Assembly (NCBI RefSeq): GCF_013170825.1
Contig: NZ_CP033365.1
Location: forward strand, 1,872,001 to 1,936,000
Direction: 5' to 3'
DNA: 64,000 bases
Origin: Mesorhizobium sp. NZP2298
Lineage (GTDB): Bacteria; Pseudomonadota; Alphaproteobacteria; Rhizobiales; Rhizobiaceae
This document shows, in pieces, positions 8,684 to 15,968 of this stretch. The notes beneath the pieces are model-generated. The model was not told the DNA's origin. It ran no database searches and saw only the letters and a program-made list of their open reading frames with translations. Each line of letters starts with the position of its first letter. The first letter of the stretch is position 1. A program made the position numbers and the translations under genes.

Positions 8684-9394
8684 TCAGCCGAGCACCAGCA
8701 ATTCCTCGAAATGCTTCATGTCGCGGAAAGCGCAGAAGGCGGGCGCCTTGATCTCGATTATCGGAGCCTGCCTTGCGAAAAGCGCCAGGCAATCGTCGAA
8801 CAGCGCCTGCCATGCCGCTGCCCTGTCGTTGGCGAGACGCTGGATCTGGTAGGCGAAGGTGATGTGGAAGACGTACGTGTCGTGATCGGGGTGCCGGTAG
8901 CCGAACGGCACCGCCAGCGCATCACGCCATTGACGCATGATGCGCACGTCCTCGTCCGTCGCGCCGGCCACGGTGAGGCCGGTCGGCACGACCTCGACCA
9001 CCTTGATGTTGAACGGGCCGAAGCCCTCGAAACCCTTCAGGCGTTCCAGATAAAGGCGAGTCATTGCGTCGATGCTGGTGTCGAGTGGCACGTCCTGCGG
9101 CCAGTAGGGCAGGCGGCGGCGATATTCGATGATGCCCTGGAACAGGGTCATGTGCAGGCTGGAGACGGGCGTGAACGCGAGCCGGTCGGCGTCGGCCATC
9201 GCCAGCATCTTATCACGCACGGCAAGCACCACGGCCTCGGATGGCGAACCTCCGACCAGGTGGCTGACGACGGTGTTGCCAGGCTCGGTCAGGAAATTGC
9301 CCGACGTGTCGTAGCGGGTGCCAAGATGCGCAGGCGGGGTCGGATTGGAGCCGGCAAAGAATCCGGCGAGCGAGGGTCTGACGGTATCGGGCAT
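8684..9394 (-). CDS. 2H phosphoesterase-superfamily protein (DUF1868-like)
   Basis: This 236-residue protein has two H-x-T motifs, HMT in SSLHMTLFQG (about 81) and HIT in YVFHITFAY (about 178), the hallmark of the 2H phosphoesterase (ligT-like) superfamily. Length and sequence style fit DUF1868. 2H proteins open cyclic phosphodiesters or 2',3'-cyclic nucleotide ends. It lies between the acyltransferase and phnC inside the phn run. C-P lyase makes a 1,2-cyclic ribosyl phosphate, and another 2H family (DUF1045) is a known phn-cluster companion, so a role in cyclic-phosphate processing is a reasonable inference. No activity is proven. Confidence 0.72.
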   Translation of the reverse strand: MPDTVRPSLAGFFAGSNPTPPAHLGTRYDTSGNFLTEPGNTVVSHLVGGSPSEAVVLAVRDKMLAMADADRLAFTPVSSLHMTLFQGIIEYRRRLPYWPQDVPLDTSIDAMTRLYLERLKGFEGFGPFNIKVVEVVPTGLTVAGATDEDVRIMRQWRDALAVPFGYRHPDHDTYVFHITFAYQIQRLANDRAAAWQALFDDCLALFARQAPIIEIKAPAFCAFRDMKHFEELLVLG

Positions 9395-9485
9395 GGCGAT
9401 CTCCTTGGGGGAAATGGCGTCCTGTCCGAGTCCTGTGTCAAGGATGTGAACAGGCTCCCCGATGACGATGATGTGAGGGATTCAC

Positions 9486-10103
9486 CTACCCCTCGTATTT
9501 CTCCAGGAACGCTTCGGCCGACAGCTCGCGGAAATCGTCGAGCGACGCGCGCAGCCTGGCGTGGTCCCAGTCCCACCAGGCAAGCGCCTGGTAGCGTTCG
9601 GCGGTGCGGCGGTCGAAGCGCTCGCGGATCGGTTTTGCCGGCACGCCGGCGACGATGGTGTAGGGCGCGACATCCTTGGAAACCACCGCGCCGGCGCCAA
9701 CCGCCGCGCCATCGCCGACGGTAATGCCGGGCAGGACGGTCGAGCCATGGCCGAGCCATGTGTCGTGGCCGATGGTGACGCGCTTGGCGCGGCGCTCAGC
9801 GAAGAATTCGCTCTCATGCTCGGCGTCATCCCAATAGTCGGAGGCGCGGTAGGTGAAGTGGTGCAGCGTCGGTCGCCAGGTCGGGTGATTGGTGGCGTTG
9901 AGGCGCACGGCGGCGGCTATGTTGGCGAACTTGCCGATCGTCGCGCACCAGACGGCGCAATCCTGCATCATGTAGGAATAGTCGCCGAGCTCGCTTTCCG
10001 AAACCCGGCTGCGGTCGGCGATCTCGGTCCAGCGGCCAAGGGTCGAGTTGTGCACCTCCGCCGTCGGGTGGACCAGCGGCGTTTCCGACAATTTCCTGGT
10101 CAT
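9486..10103 (-). CDS. Phosphonate-cluster hexapeptide-repeat acetyltransferase
   Basis: This 205-residue left-handed beta-helix acyltransferase contains hexapeptide repeats from about 12 to 165, including IGHDTWLGHGSTVLPGITVG and GAVVSKDVAPYTIVAGVPAK, plus the extended loop with HHFTYR seen in xenobiotic/chloramphenicol acetyltransferase relatives. It matches the hexapeptide transferase that recurs next to phnL in C-P lyase operons (TIGR03308 type). The start overlaps the phnL stop by 4 nt (ATGA), so translation is coupled. Its likely substrate is an aminoalkylphosphonate or a pathway intermediate, acetylated with acetyl-CoA. The specific substrate is unknown. Confidence 0.82.
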   Translation of the reverse strand: MTRKLSETPLVHPTAEVHNSTLGRWTEIADRSRVSESELGDYSYMMQDCAVWCATIGKFANIAAAVRLNATNHPTWRPTLHHFTYRASDYWDDAEHESEFFAERRAKRVTIGHDTWLGHGSTVLPGITVGDGAAVGAGAVVSKDVAPYTIVAGVPAKPIRERFDRRTAERYQALAWWDWDHARLRASLDDFRELSAEAFLEKYEG

Positions 10104-10807
10104 GCGGCGAGTTTTCCGGGAGCAAAGGCGGTGACGTCGATGATGTGGTCGGCAACCGCCTCGCGCACATCGTGATCGTGGAAGATGCCGAGCAGGGCGA
10201 CATCCGCCGCCTTCTTGGCGGCGATGAGTTCGATCACCACGTCGCGGTTGGTGGCATCGAGCGAGGCGGTCGGTTCATCGAGCAGCAGGATCGGGTGCTC
10301 GGTGATGAAGCCGCGCGCGATGTTGACGCGCTGCTGCTCGCCGCCTGAGAAGGTCGCCGGCGGCAAAGCCCAGAGTTTTTCCGGCAAATTGAGCTGCGCC
10401 AACAGTGCGCGCGCCTTGCGCCTGGCCGCCTCGCGCTCCTCGCCGCGTTCGACCAGCGGCTCGGCGACGACATCGAGAGCCGAGACGCGCGGCACGGTGC
10501 GCAGGAACTGGCTGACATAGCCGATCGTTTGCCGGCGAACGGCAAGCACGGTGCGCGGGCTGGCATGGGCGAGATCGATCAGCCCGTCCTCGTGCCTGAC
10601 GATGATCTGGCCTTCGTCGACGGCGTAGTTGCCGTAGAGCATTTTCAGGATCGAGCTCTTGCCGGCACCGGACGGGCCGCCAAGTACGGTGCATTCGCCG
10701 GCCTTGATCGAGAACGAGACACCGGAAACGACAGGCAGTTTGATGCCGTCGCGCAGATGCATGGTGAAGCTCTTGGCGACGTCGGAGACAACGAGGGGCG
10801 TCGGCAT
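10100..10807 (-). CDS. phnL: C-P lyase complex ABC-type ATPase PhnL
   Basis: This 235-residue single-domain ATPase shows Walker A GGPSGAGKSS (about 38-47), Q-loop VSQFLR, signature FSGGEQQRVNIARGF (about 155) and Walker B ILLLDEPTASLD (about 178). There is no permease partner beside it. It lies directly after phnK (2-nt gap) and overlaps the downstream acyltransferase gene, the standard phnK-phnL order. PhnL is a soluble component of the C-P lyase machinery, known to associate with the core complex through PhnK. Confidence 0.93.
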   Translation of the reverse strand: MPTPLVVSDVAKSFTMHLRDGIKLPVVSGVSFSIKAGECTVLGGPSGAGKSSILKMLYGNYAVDEGQIIVRHEDGLIDLAHASPRTVLAVRRQTIGYVSQFLRTVPRVSALDVVAEPLVERGEEREAARRKARALLAQLNLPEKLWALPPATFSGGEQQRVNIARGFITEHPILLLDEPTASLDATNRDVVIELIAAKKAADVALLGIFHDHDVREAVADHIIDVTAFAPGKLAA

Positions 10808-10809
10808 GT

Positions 10810-11586
10810 TTACACCTGCAGGATGGAAGAAACGAGGAGCTGCGTATAGGGCGCGCGGGGATCGTCGAGCACGCGGTCGGTGAGCCCGCTTTCGACGACG
10901 CGGCCGTCTTTCATCACCATCATGCGCTGCGACAGCAGGCGTGCCACCGCGAGGTCGTGGGTGACGACGATGGCCGCGAGACCAAGATCGGTGACCAGTC
11001 CGCGCAAGAGATCAAGCAGGCGCGCCTGCACCGAGACATCGAGGCCGCCGGTCGGCTCATCCATGAACACCAGCCGTGGCCCGGTGACGAGGTTGCGGGC
11101 GATCTGCAGGCGCTGGCGCATGCCGCCGGAAAAGGCGCGGGGCTCGTCGTCGATGCGGTCTTGCTCGATCTCGACGCGCGACAGCCAGTCGACGGCCGTG
11201 GCGCGGATCTTGCCATAATGGCGGTCGCCCACCGCCATCAGCCGCTCACCAACATTGGCACCGGCCGACACGGTCATGCGCAGGCCGTCGGCGGGGTTCT
11301 GGTGGACGAAGCCCCAGTCGGTGCGCATCAGGAAGCGGCGCTCGGCCTCGCTCATCCTGTAAAGCTCACGGAACTGGCCGTCGCGCATGCGGTAGCTGGC
11401 GGTGCCGGAAGAGGGCAGCAGCCGCGTCGACAGGCAGTTGAGCAGCGTCGTCTTGCCGGAGCCGGATTCGCCTACGACAGCCAGGACCTCGCCCGGCCAC
11501 AGGTCGAAGGAGACGTTGTCGCAGCCGACACGCGAGCCGTAGAATTTGGAGAGCGCCGAGACGCGCAGCAACGGTTCGTCGGTCAT
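10810..11586 (-). CDS. phnK: C-P lyase complex ABC-type ATPase PhnK
   Basis: This 258-residue ATPase resembles oligopeptide-type ABC ATPases. It has Walker A GESGSGKTT (about 38-46), Q-loop FVHQNP, signature FSGGMRQRLQIARNLV (about 147), Walker B LVFMDEPTGGLD and the switch motif VTHDLA. It overlaps phnJ by 4 nt (ATGA), so the two are translationally coupled. In the family, PhnK docks on the PhnGHIJ core at PhnJ and is needed for phosphonate breakdown in vivo. Confidence 0.93.
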   Translation of the reverse strand: MTDEPLLRVSALSKFYGSRVGCDNVSFDLWPGEVLAVVGESGSGKTTLLNCLSTRLLPSSGTASYRMRDGQFRELYRMSEAERRFLMRTDWGFVHQNPADGLRMTVSAGANVGERLMAVGDRHYGKIRATAVDWLSRVEIEQDRIDDEPRAFSGGMRQRLQIARNLVTGPRLVFMDEPTGGLDVSVQARLLDLLRGLVTDLGLAAIVVTHDLAVARLLSQRMMVMKDGRVVESGLTDRVLDDPRAPYTQLLVSSILQV

Positions 11587-12482
11587 TGGGCCGGCTCCAT
11601 TTTTTCCGAGGCATGAAGGACATCGGGGGCAAGGTGGCCGCGATGGCCATCGGCCCGCCGCTTCTCGCAGTGGTCGGTGTCGGAGCAGACGAACATGTGG
11701 CCGCCATGGTCATCGAGGATGACCTCATCGAGATAGACATTCTCGGCCGCGCAAAGCGCGCAGGGCTGGTCGAAGGTCTGCACTTCGAACGGATGATCCT
11801 CGAAGTCGAGGCTGACGACTTCGGTGAAGGGCGGCACCGCGTAGATGCGCTTCTCGCGGCCGGCGCCGAACAACTGCAAGGCCGGCGAGCGGTGCATCTT
11901 TGGATTGTCGAATTTCGGTGTCGGCGAGGGATCCATCACATAGCGGCCCTCGACCTTCACCGGATAAGCATAGGTGGTGGCGATGCGGCCGTGCTTGGCG
12001 ATGTCCTCATAGAGCTTCACATGCATGAGGCCATATTCCTCCAGCGCATGCATCTTGCGCGTTTCGGTCTCGCGCGGCTCGAGGAAGCGCAGCGGTTCCG
12101 GGATCGGCACCTGGTAGACCAGCACCTGGCCGGCGGTGAGCGGGTGTTCGGGAATGCGGTGGCGGGTCTGGATGATGGTGGCGCTGGCGGTGTCGGTGGT
12201 GACAGCGACATTGGCGACCTTCTTGAAGAAGGCGCGGATCGACACCGCGTTGGTGGTGTCGTCGGCGCCCTGGTCGATGACCTTCAGCACGTCATCTGGG
12301 CCGATGATCGAGGCAGTGACCTGGACGCCGCCGGTGCCCCAGCCATAGGGCATCGGCATTTCGCGCGAAGCGAACGGTACCTGATAGCCGGGGATGGCGA
12401 TGCCCTTGAGGATTGCCCGGCGGATCATCCTTTTGGTCTGCTCGTCGAGATAGGCGAAGTTGTAGCTGGCGATGTCGGTCAT
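11583..12482 (-). CDS. phnJ: Carbon-phosphorus lyase radical SAM subunit PhnJ
   Basis: This 299-residue protein is the catalytic C-P lyase subunit, which splits the C-P bond of ribose-1-phosphonate 5-phosphate by radical SAM chemistry. The iron-sulfur cysteines are in the exact family spacing C-x2-C-x21-C-x5-C (CALC about 241, ending SDTDHC). A conserved glycine region near GWGTGGVQVT (about 48-57) is also present. It overlaps fosX upstream and phnK downstream by 4 nt each. Nothing essential is missing, so it should be active in a PhnGHIJ complex. Confidence 0.96.
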   Translation of the reverse strand: MTDIASYNFAYLDEQTKRMIRRAILKGIAIPGYQVPFASREMPMPYGWGTGGVQVTASIIGPDDVLKVIDQGADDTTNAVSIRAFFKKVANVAVTTDTASATIIQTRHRIPEHPLTAGQVLVYQVPIPEPLRFLEPRETETRKMHALEEYGLMHVKLYEDIAKHGRIATTYAYPVKVEGRYVMDPSPTPKFDNPKMHRSPALQLFGAGREKRIYAVPPFTEVVSLDFEDHPFEVQTFDQPCALCAAENVYLDEVILDDHGGHMFVCSDTDHCEKRRADGHRGHLAPDVLHASEKMEPAQ

Positions 12483-12898
12483 GATGCTACCTCCAATCCC
12501 TTGGCATAGCGCTTCAGCCGGTCCGCAAGCGTGCCGGTGTGCAGTTCGAACATGTGGTTGTCGTCGTCGTAGAAATAGATCGAGCGGCCTTCACCCTCGA
12601 CGCGCGGACGGGGCGGGCGCATGTCGAGGCCTAGCTTGGCGACACGCTCGGTGTAGCGGTCGAAATCGCCGTCATCGATCTTGAAGGCGATGTGGTTGTA
12701 GCTGCGCTCAGGCAGCGCCTCGCCTTCCATGATGGCGATCCAGATGTCGCCGATCAGGAAGAATTTTTCGCGCGACAGCGAGAACTGTTCGGCGTTGCTG
12801 GCATAGACCTCGCGCGCGTCGAAGATGCCCTCGAGGATGGCGCTCATCCGGTCGAGATCGCGGACGATGAAGGTCATGTGGGACAGGCCTTCGATCAT
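12479..12898 (-). CDS. fosX: FosX-type VOC-family fosfomycin epoxide hydrolase
   Basis: This 139-residue vicinal-oxygen-chelate protein closely matches the characterised Mesorhizobium loti FosX, which was itself found inside a phn operon. The metal ligands His7, His69 and Glu118 and the catalytic base Glu44 (in LSREKF) are all present. FosX adds water to the epoxide of fosfomycin with Mn(II). The ATG overlaps the phnI stop and the 3' end overlaps phnJ, so it is fully embedded in the C-P lyase operon. Because fosfomycin is itself a phosphonate, the native role may be in phosphonate catabolism rather than resistance. Upstream in-frame codons exist but overlap phnI and lack support. Confidence 0.92.
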   Translation of the reverse strand: MIEGLSHMTFIVRDLDRMSAILEGIFDAREVYASNAEQFSLSREKFFLIGDIWIAIMEGEALPERSYNHIAFKIDDGDFDRYTERVAKLGLDMRPPRPRVEGEGRSIYFYDDDNHMFELHTGTLADRLKRYAKGLEVAS

Positions 12899-14007
12899 TC
12901 CGCGGCCTCCCGCTTTTCGTCCACCTTTGTGGGGTGCTCCCGGGCCTCGTACTCGGCGCGCATGCGACGCACGAGGTCGAGTTCGGCCTGGAAGTCGACA
13001 TAGTGCGGCAGCTTCAAATGCTCGACGAAACCGGTCGCCTGGACATTGTCGGAGTGCGAGATGACGAACTCCTCGTCCTGGGCGGCGGCGACAATGTCCT
13101 CGCCGAGTTCGGAGGCACGCAGAGCCCGGTCGCAGAGAGCCATGGCCATCGCCTTGCGCTCGCTCTGGCCGAACACGAGGCCGTAGCCGCGGGTGAATTG
13201 CGGCGGCGCCTTGGCCGATCCCTTGAACTGATTGACCATCTGGCATTCGGTGACCCGCACCGTACCGAGCGGCGCGGCGAAGGGTAGTTCGGGAACGTCC
13301 AACTCCAGCTCGACCTCGCCGATACGGATCTCGCCGACGAAGGGATGGTTGCGGGCATAGCCGCGCTGGGTGGAATAGCCGAGCGCCAAGAGAAAACCCT
13401 CGTCACCGCGCGATAGCGCCTGCAGGCGGATATCGCGCGCCATCGGGAATTCCAGAGGCTCGCGGGTGATGTCTCCGGGGACATGATCCTGCGGCATCTC
13501 GCCATCCGGTTCGATCAGGCCTTCGCGGGCGAGGATCGCCGAGACGCGCGGCATGGCCTGCGCCTCCGTCTCGCGCTGCAACGGCTCGGCGACATCGGCA
13601 CCGGCGGCAAGCTCGGGATCGAGCAGACGGTGGGTGTAGTCGAAGGTCGGGCCAAGCAGCTGGCCGCCGGGCAGGTCCTTGTAGGTTGCCGACACACGCC
13701 GTTCGACCCGCATCGCGCTGGTGTCGATCGGTCTGGAATAGCCGAAGCGCGGCAGCGTGGTGCGATAGGCACGCACCAGGAAGATCGCCTCGATCATGTC
13801 GCCGCGCGCCTGGACGATGGCGAGCGCCGCCAGTTCACGGTCATAGAGCGAGCCTTCGCTCATCACCCGATCGACGCCGAGCGACAGCTGCTCGACGATC
13901 TGGTCGAGGCGCAGGGCGGGCACCGAACGGTCGCCGCGCCGGCGGTCGGCGAGAAGGTTGTGGGCATTGGCGATTGCGGCCTCGCCGCCCTTTACCGCGA
14001 CATACAT
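12895..14007 (-). CDS. phnI: C-P lyase core subunit PhnI
   Basis: This 370-residue protein starts MYVAVKGGEAAIANAH, the typical PhnI N-terminus, at the ATG at 14007 with GGAGG 6 nt upstream. Longer in-frame readings into phnH are artefacts. PhnI is the nucleosidase-like subunit that, with PhnG, PhnH and PhnL, couples phosphonate to the ribose of ATP with loss of adenine. Conserved stretches such as LGYSTQRGYARNHPF (about 250) and SHSDNVQATGFVEHLKLPHYVDF (about 325) are intact. The length equals that of characterised PhnI. It lies 2 nt after phnH and overlaps fosX. Confidence 0.95.
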   Translation of the reverse strand: MYVAVKGGEAAIANAHNLLADRRRGDRSVPALRLDQIVEQLSLGVDRVMSEGSLYDRELAALAIVQARGDMIEAIFLVRAYRTTLPRFGYSRPIDTSAMRVERRVSATYKDLPGGQLLGPTFDYTHRLLDPELAAGADVAEPLQRETEAQAMPRVSAILAREGLIEPDGEMPQDHVPGDITREPLEFPMARDIRLQALSRGDEGFLLALGYSTQRGYARNHPFVGEIRIGEVELELDVPELPFAAPLGTVRVTECQMVNQFKGSAKAPPQFTRGYGLVFGQSERKAMAMALCDRALRASELGEDIVAAAQDEEFVISHSDNVQATGFVEHLKLPHYVDFQAELDLVRRMRAEYEAREHPTKVDEKREAAE

Positions 14008-14009
14008 GT

Positions 14010-14621
14010 TCAAGCCTCCATCATCTTGATACGTGTCGTGCGCGGAAGGCAGGCTATGCCTTGCGATGTGGCGAGGATGATGTCGACGCCGCGCGGAAAG
14101 CGCTTGTTGTTCTGCTTCCACTGCTCGATGAAATGACGCGGCATCTGTGCCGGCGCGATCACGGCGCTGGTTTCGATGCCGGGGCCTTCGAGCAGCAGTG
14201 GAGCGCCTGAGGTCAGGTCGCTGACTTGCAGGATCAGCGTGGTCGACCTGTCGGGATAGTCCTGCGTTCCTTGCGCAAAACCGTCGAGCGCCATCATCTC
14301 GGCCGGAGTGGCGACAAAGGCGAAATGCGCGTCGGGGGGTGTGTTGGCGAGCGGCGCGCCGGTGTGGAAACCAAGCCAGGAGCCGATCGCGGCGGAGGTG
14401 TGCAGGGCTGGGTCGAGCCAGAGCGGCGTGTCGTTGTCGCACAGCGCCAGTGCCACCGCGCCTGACGTTGCCGAGAGCGGCGCCGGCGGTCGGGCCAGGG
14501 CCGGCAAAGGCTGCACGCTGCCTGGCCGCGCCATCGCATCCATGATTGCGCGGAACACGGTCTGGGCGTTGAAGACGGGATCGGCGAAGCCGCCCTCGAT
14601 CGATTGTGCTTGGATATCCAT
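14010..14621 (-). CDS. phnH: C-P lyase core subunit PhnH
   Basis: This 203-residue protein begins MDIQAQSIEGGFADPVFNAQ and contains FRAIMDAMARPGSV (about 25-38), the conserved PhnH N-terminal signature, and a late RGVDIIL segment. PhnH is a PLP-transferase-fold subunit without PLP that forms the (PhnGHIJ)2 core. The ATG overlaps the phnG stop (ATGA). The length agrees with the family (about 190-210). Confidence 0.94.
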   Translation of the reverse strand: MDIQAQSIEGGFADPVFNAQTVFRAIMDAMARPGSVQPLPALARPPAPLSATSGAVALALCDNDTPLWLDPALHTSAAIGSWLGFHTGAPLANTPPDAHFAFVATPAEMMALDGFAQGTQDYPDRSTTLILQVSDLTSGAPLLLEGPGIETSAVIAPAQMPRHFIEQWKQNNKRFPRGVDIILATSQGIACLPRTTRIKMMEA

Positions 14622-15082
14622 CAGTCTTCTCCGCGAACCATGGTGAAGAAATCCACCTTCGTTGCCGCCGTCTCGGCGCGGCGTTTTTCGTTGGCAGCGG
14701 CAAGCGCCGACCGCAGAGGCGCGATCAGCCTGGTCTCGACTTCGGCGCGGCTGGCAGGGTCTTGCCACAGCGCGTCGGCTATTGCCGCCAGCTTTGCCTT
14801 CTGCTTGTCGCGACCAAGCGCGTAACAATGGCCGACCTGACCGGACGACAACCGGACGGTGGCGCGGGTGACGGTCGCCTCGCCGACATTGAATGGCGCG
14901 CCGCCGCCGCCGATACGGCCGCGCAGCGTCACCAGCCCGGTCTCGGGGCCACGCAGCAGTTCGGCTTGCGAAGGCAGGCCGGCCTCGTTCCAGAGCCGGA
15001 CGATGTCGTCGCCGCTCGATTGCGCCAAAGTCGCCATGGCGGCCTTGCGTTCGGCCTGGTCGCGGGCTTCCTGTCCTCGCAT
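14621..15082 (-). CDS. phnG: C-P lyase core subunit PhnG
   Basis: This 153-residue protein is the first gene of the C-P lyase run. Family features include an early Arg/Ala-rich helix, PETGLVTLRGRIGGGGAPFNVGE (about 47-70) and a late KVDFFTMVRGED tail. ATG codons lie at 15091 and 15082; GAGGA directly abuts the first but is well placed for the second, so 15082 is used. PhnG is a small core subunit working with PhnH and PhnI. Transcription should start from the Pho-box promoter between phnG and phnF. Confidence 0.93.
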   Translation of the reverse strand: MRGQEARDQAERKAAMATLAQSSGDDIVRLWNEAGLPSQAELLRGPETGLVTLRGRIGGGGAPFNVGEATVTRATVRLSSGQVGHCYALGRDKQKAKLAAIADALWQDPASRAEVETRLIAPLRSALAAANEKRRAETAATKVDFFTMVRGED

Positions 15083-15106
15083 CAGCAGCATTCCTCTTTG
15101 CCAAAT

Positions 15107-15126
15107 TTGTCTATTGATATAGACAA
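15107..15126. promoter_or_regulatory. PhnF-type operator upstream of phnG
   Basis: Perfect 8-bp inverted repeats TTGTCTAT / ATAGACAA are separated by TGAT. The element lies between the -10 candidate and the phnG start, where a repressor would block transcription. The GTCTA half-sites fit the short palindromes bound by HutC/PhnF GntR proteins, and phnF is the adjacent divergent gene. The repeat is seen; the binding partner is inferred. Confidence 0.65.
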
Positions 15127-15134
15127 CTATACAA

Positions 15135-15179
15135 ATTATACATATTACCTAACGCGAGTCCATGACGCGTGGATGACAG
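15135..15179 (-). promoter_or_regulatory. Candidate Pho box and -10 for the phnG operon
   Basis: Read on the minus strand, 15179-15162 is CTGTCAT-CCAC-GCGTCAT, a PhoB box with a perfect first half and 5 of 7 in the second, in the standard 7-4-7 spacing. Downstream lie TAATAT (15147-15142) and a perfect TATAAT (15140-15135). This fits PhoB activation of phosphonate genes under phosphate starvation, with the PhnF-type palindrome just beyond the start site. Confidence 0.6.
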
Positions 15180-15203
15180 GCGATGGAAGGCGGGGGCAAA
15201 TTC

Positions 15204-15953
15204 ATGATCGGACGACAGGAAGCCGACAGTATCGAACGGCGCAGCGGCGTCTCGCTGTGGCGTCAGATCGCCGACAGAATCCTGCAGGCGATCGCCACCG
15301 GCGATTTCGCCGAGAATACCGCGCTGCCGCCGGAGGTGGCGCTCGCCGAGCGCTATGGCGTCAACCGTCACACGGTGCGCAGCGCCATATCGGCGCTTGT
15401 GCAGGAAGGCGTGCTGCGGGCCGAGCAGGGGCGCGGCACCTTCGTCTTGTCGCGCAAGCGGCTGTCCTATCCGATCGGCGCGCGCACACGCTTTTCGACA
15501 GGCCTGCAAGGGCAGACGTCGGAACGGCATATCGTGCTGCTCGCCTCATCGGTTGAGCCGGCCAGCCAGCGTGTCGCCGAGGGGCTTGGCCTGGCCAGGG
15601 GGGCTGAGGTGATCAGGTTGGAAACCCGGGGCGAAGCCGATGGACGGCCGGTGTCGCGCGCTGCCGGATGGTTCGAGGCCAAGCGCTTTGCCGGCATCGA
15701 CAAGGCGATGGCTGACACCGGCTCGATCACCGCGTCGCTGGCTCGTTTCGGCATAGACGACTATCTCCGCCAATCGACCATGCTGTCGGCGCGCCACGCC
15801 GATGCGGCCGACCTAGCCGACCTCGATCTGCAGCCCGGCGCCATCGTGCTGGTGACGGTCGCCGTCAACGTCACGCCAGACGGCCAGCCGATCCAGTTTT
15901 CGGAATCGCGCTTTCCGGCGGAACGGGTGGAACTGAAACTGTCGGCGCTGTGA
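15204..15953 (+). CDS. phnF: Phosphonate operon regulator PhnF (GntR/HutC family)
   Basis: This 249-residue regulator has an N-terminal GntR winged helix (about 14-78: SLWRQIADRI ... LPPEVALAERYGVNRHTVRSA ... GRGTFV) and a C-terminal UTRA ligand-binding domain (about 95-245). The ATG at 15204 is preceded by GGCGGGGGC at normal distance; an ATG at 15183 is possible but weaker. It is divergent from phnG across a region with a PhnF-style palindrome. It probably represses the phn genes until a phosphonate-derived ligand binds. Its 3' end is 15 nt from the convergent dehydrogenase gene. Confidence 0.88.
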   Translation: MIGRQEADSIERRSGVSLWRQIADRILQAIATGDFAENTALPPEVALAERYGVNRHTVRSAISALVQEGVLRAEQGRGTFVLSRKRLSYPIGARTRFSTGLQGQTSERHIVLLASSVEPASQRVAEGLGLARGAEVIRLETRGEADGRPVSRAAGWFEAKRFAGIDKAMADTGSITASLARFGIDDYLRQSTMLSARHADAADLADLDLQPGAIVLVTVAVNVTPDGQPIQFSESRFPAERVELKLSAL

Positions 15954-15968
15954 GTCGGCGGCGGCCGG

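Noticed and set aside
12895..14703. 602-residue reading for phnI
   Set aside because: The first 230 residues run through phnH in another frame and are Arg-rich nonsense; the true PhnI start at 14007 has a good ribosome binding site.
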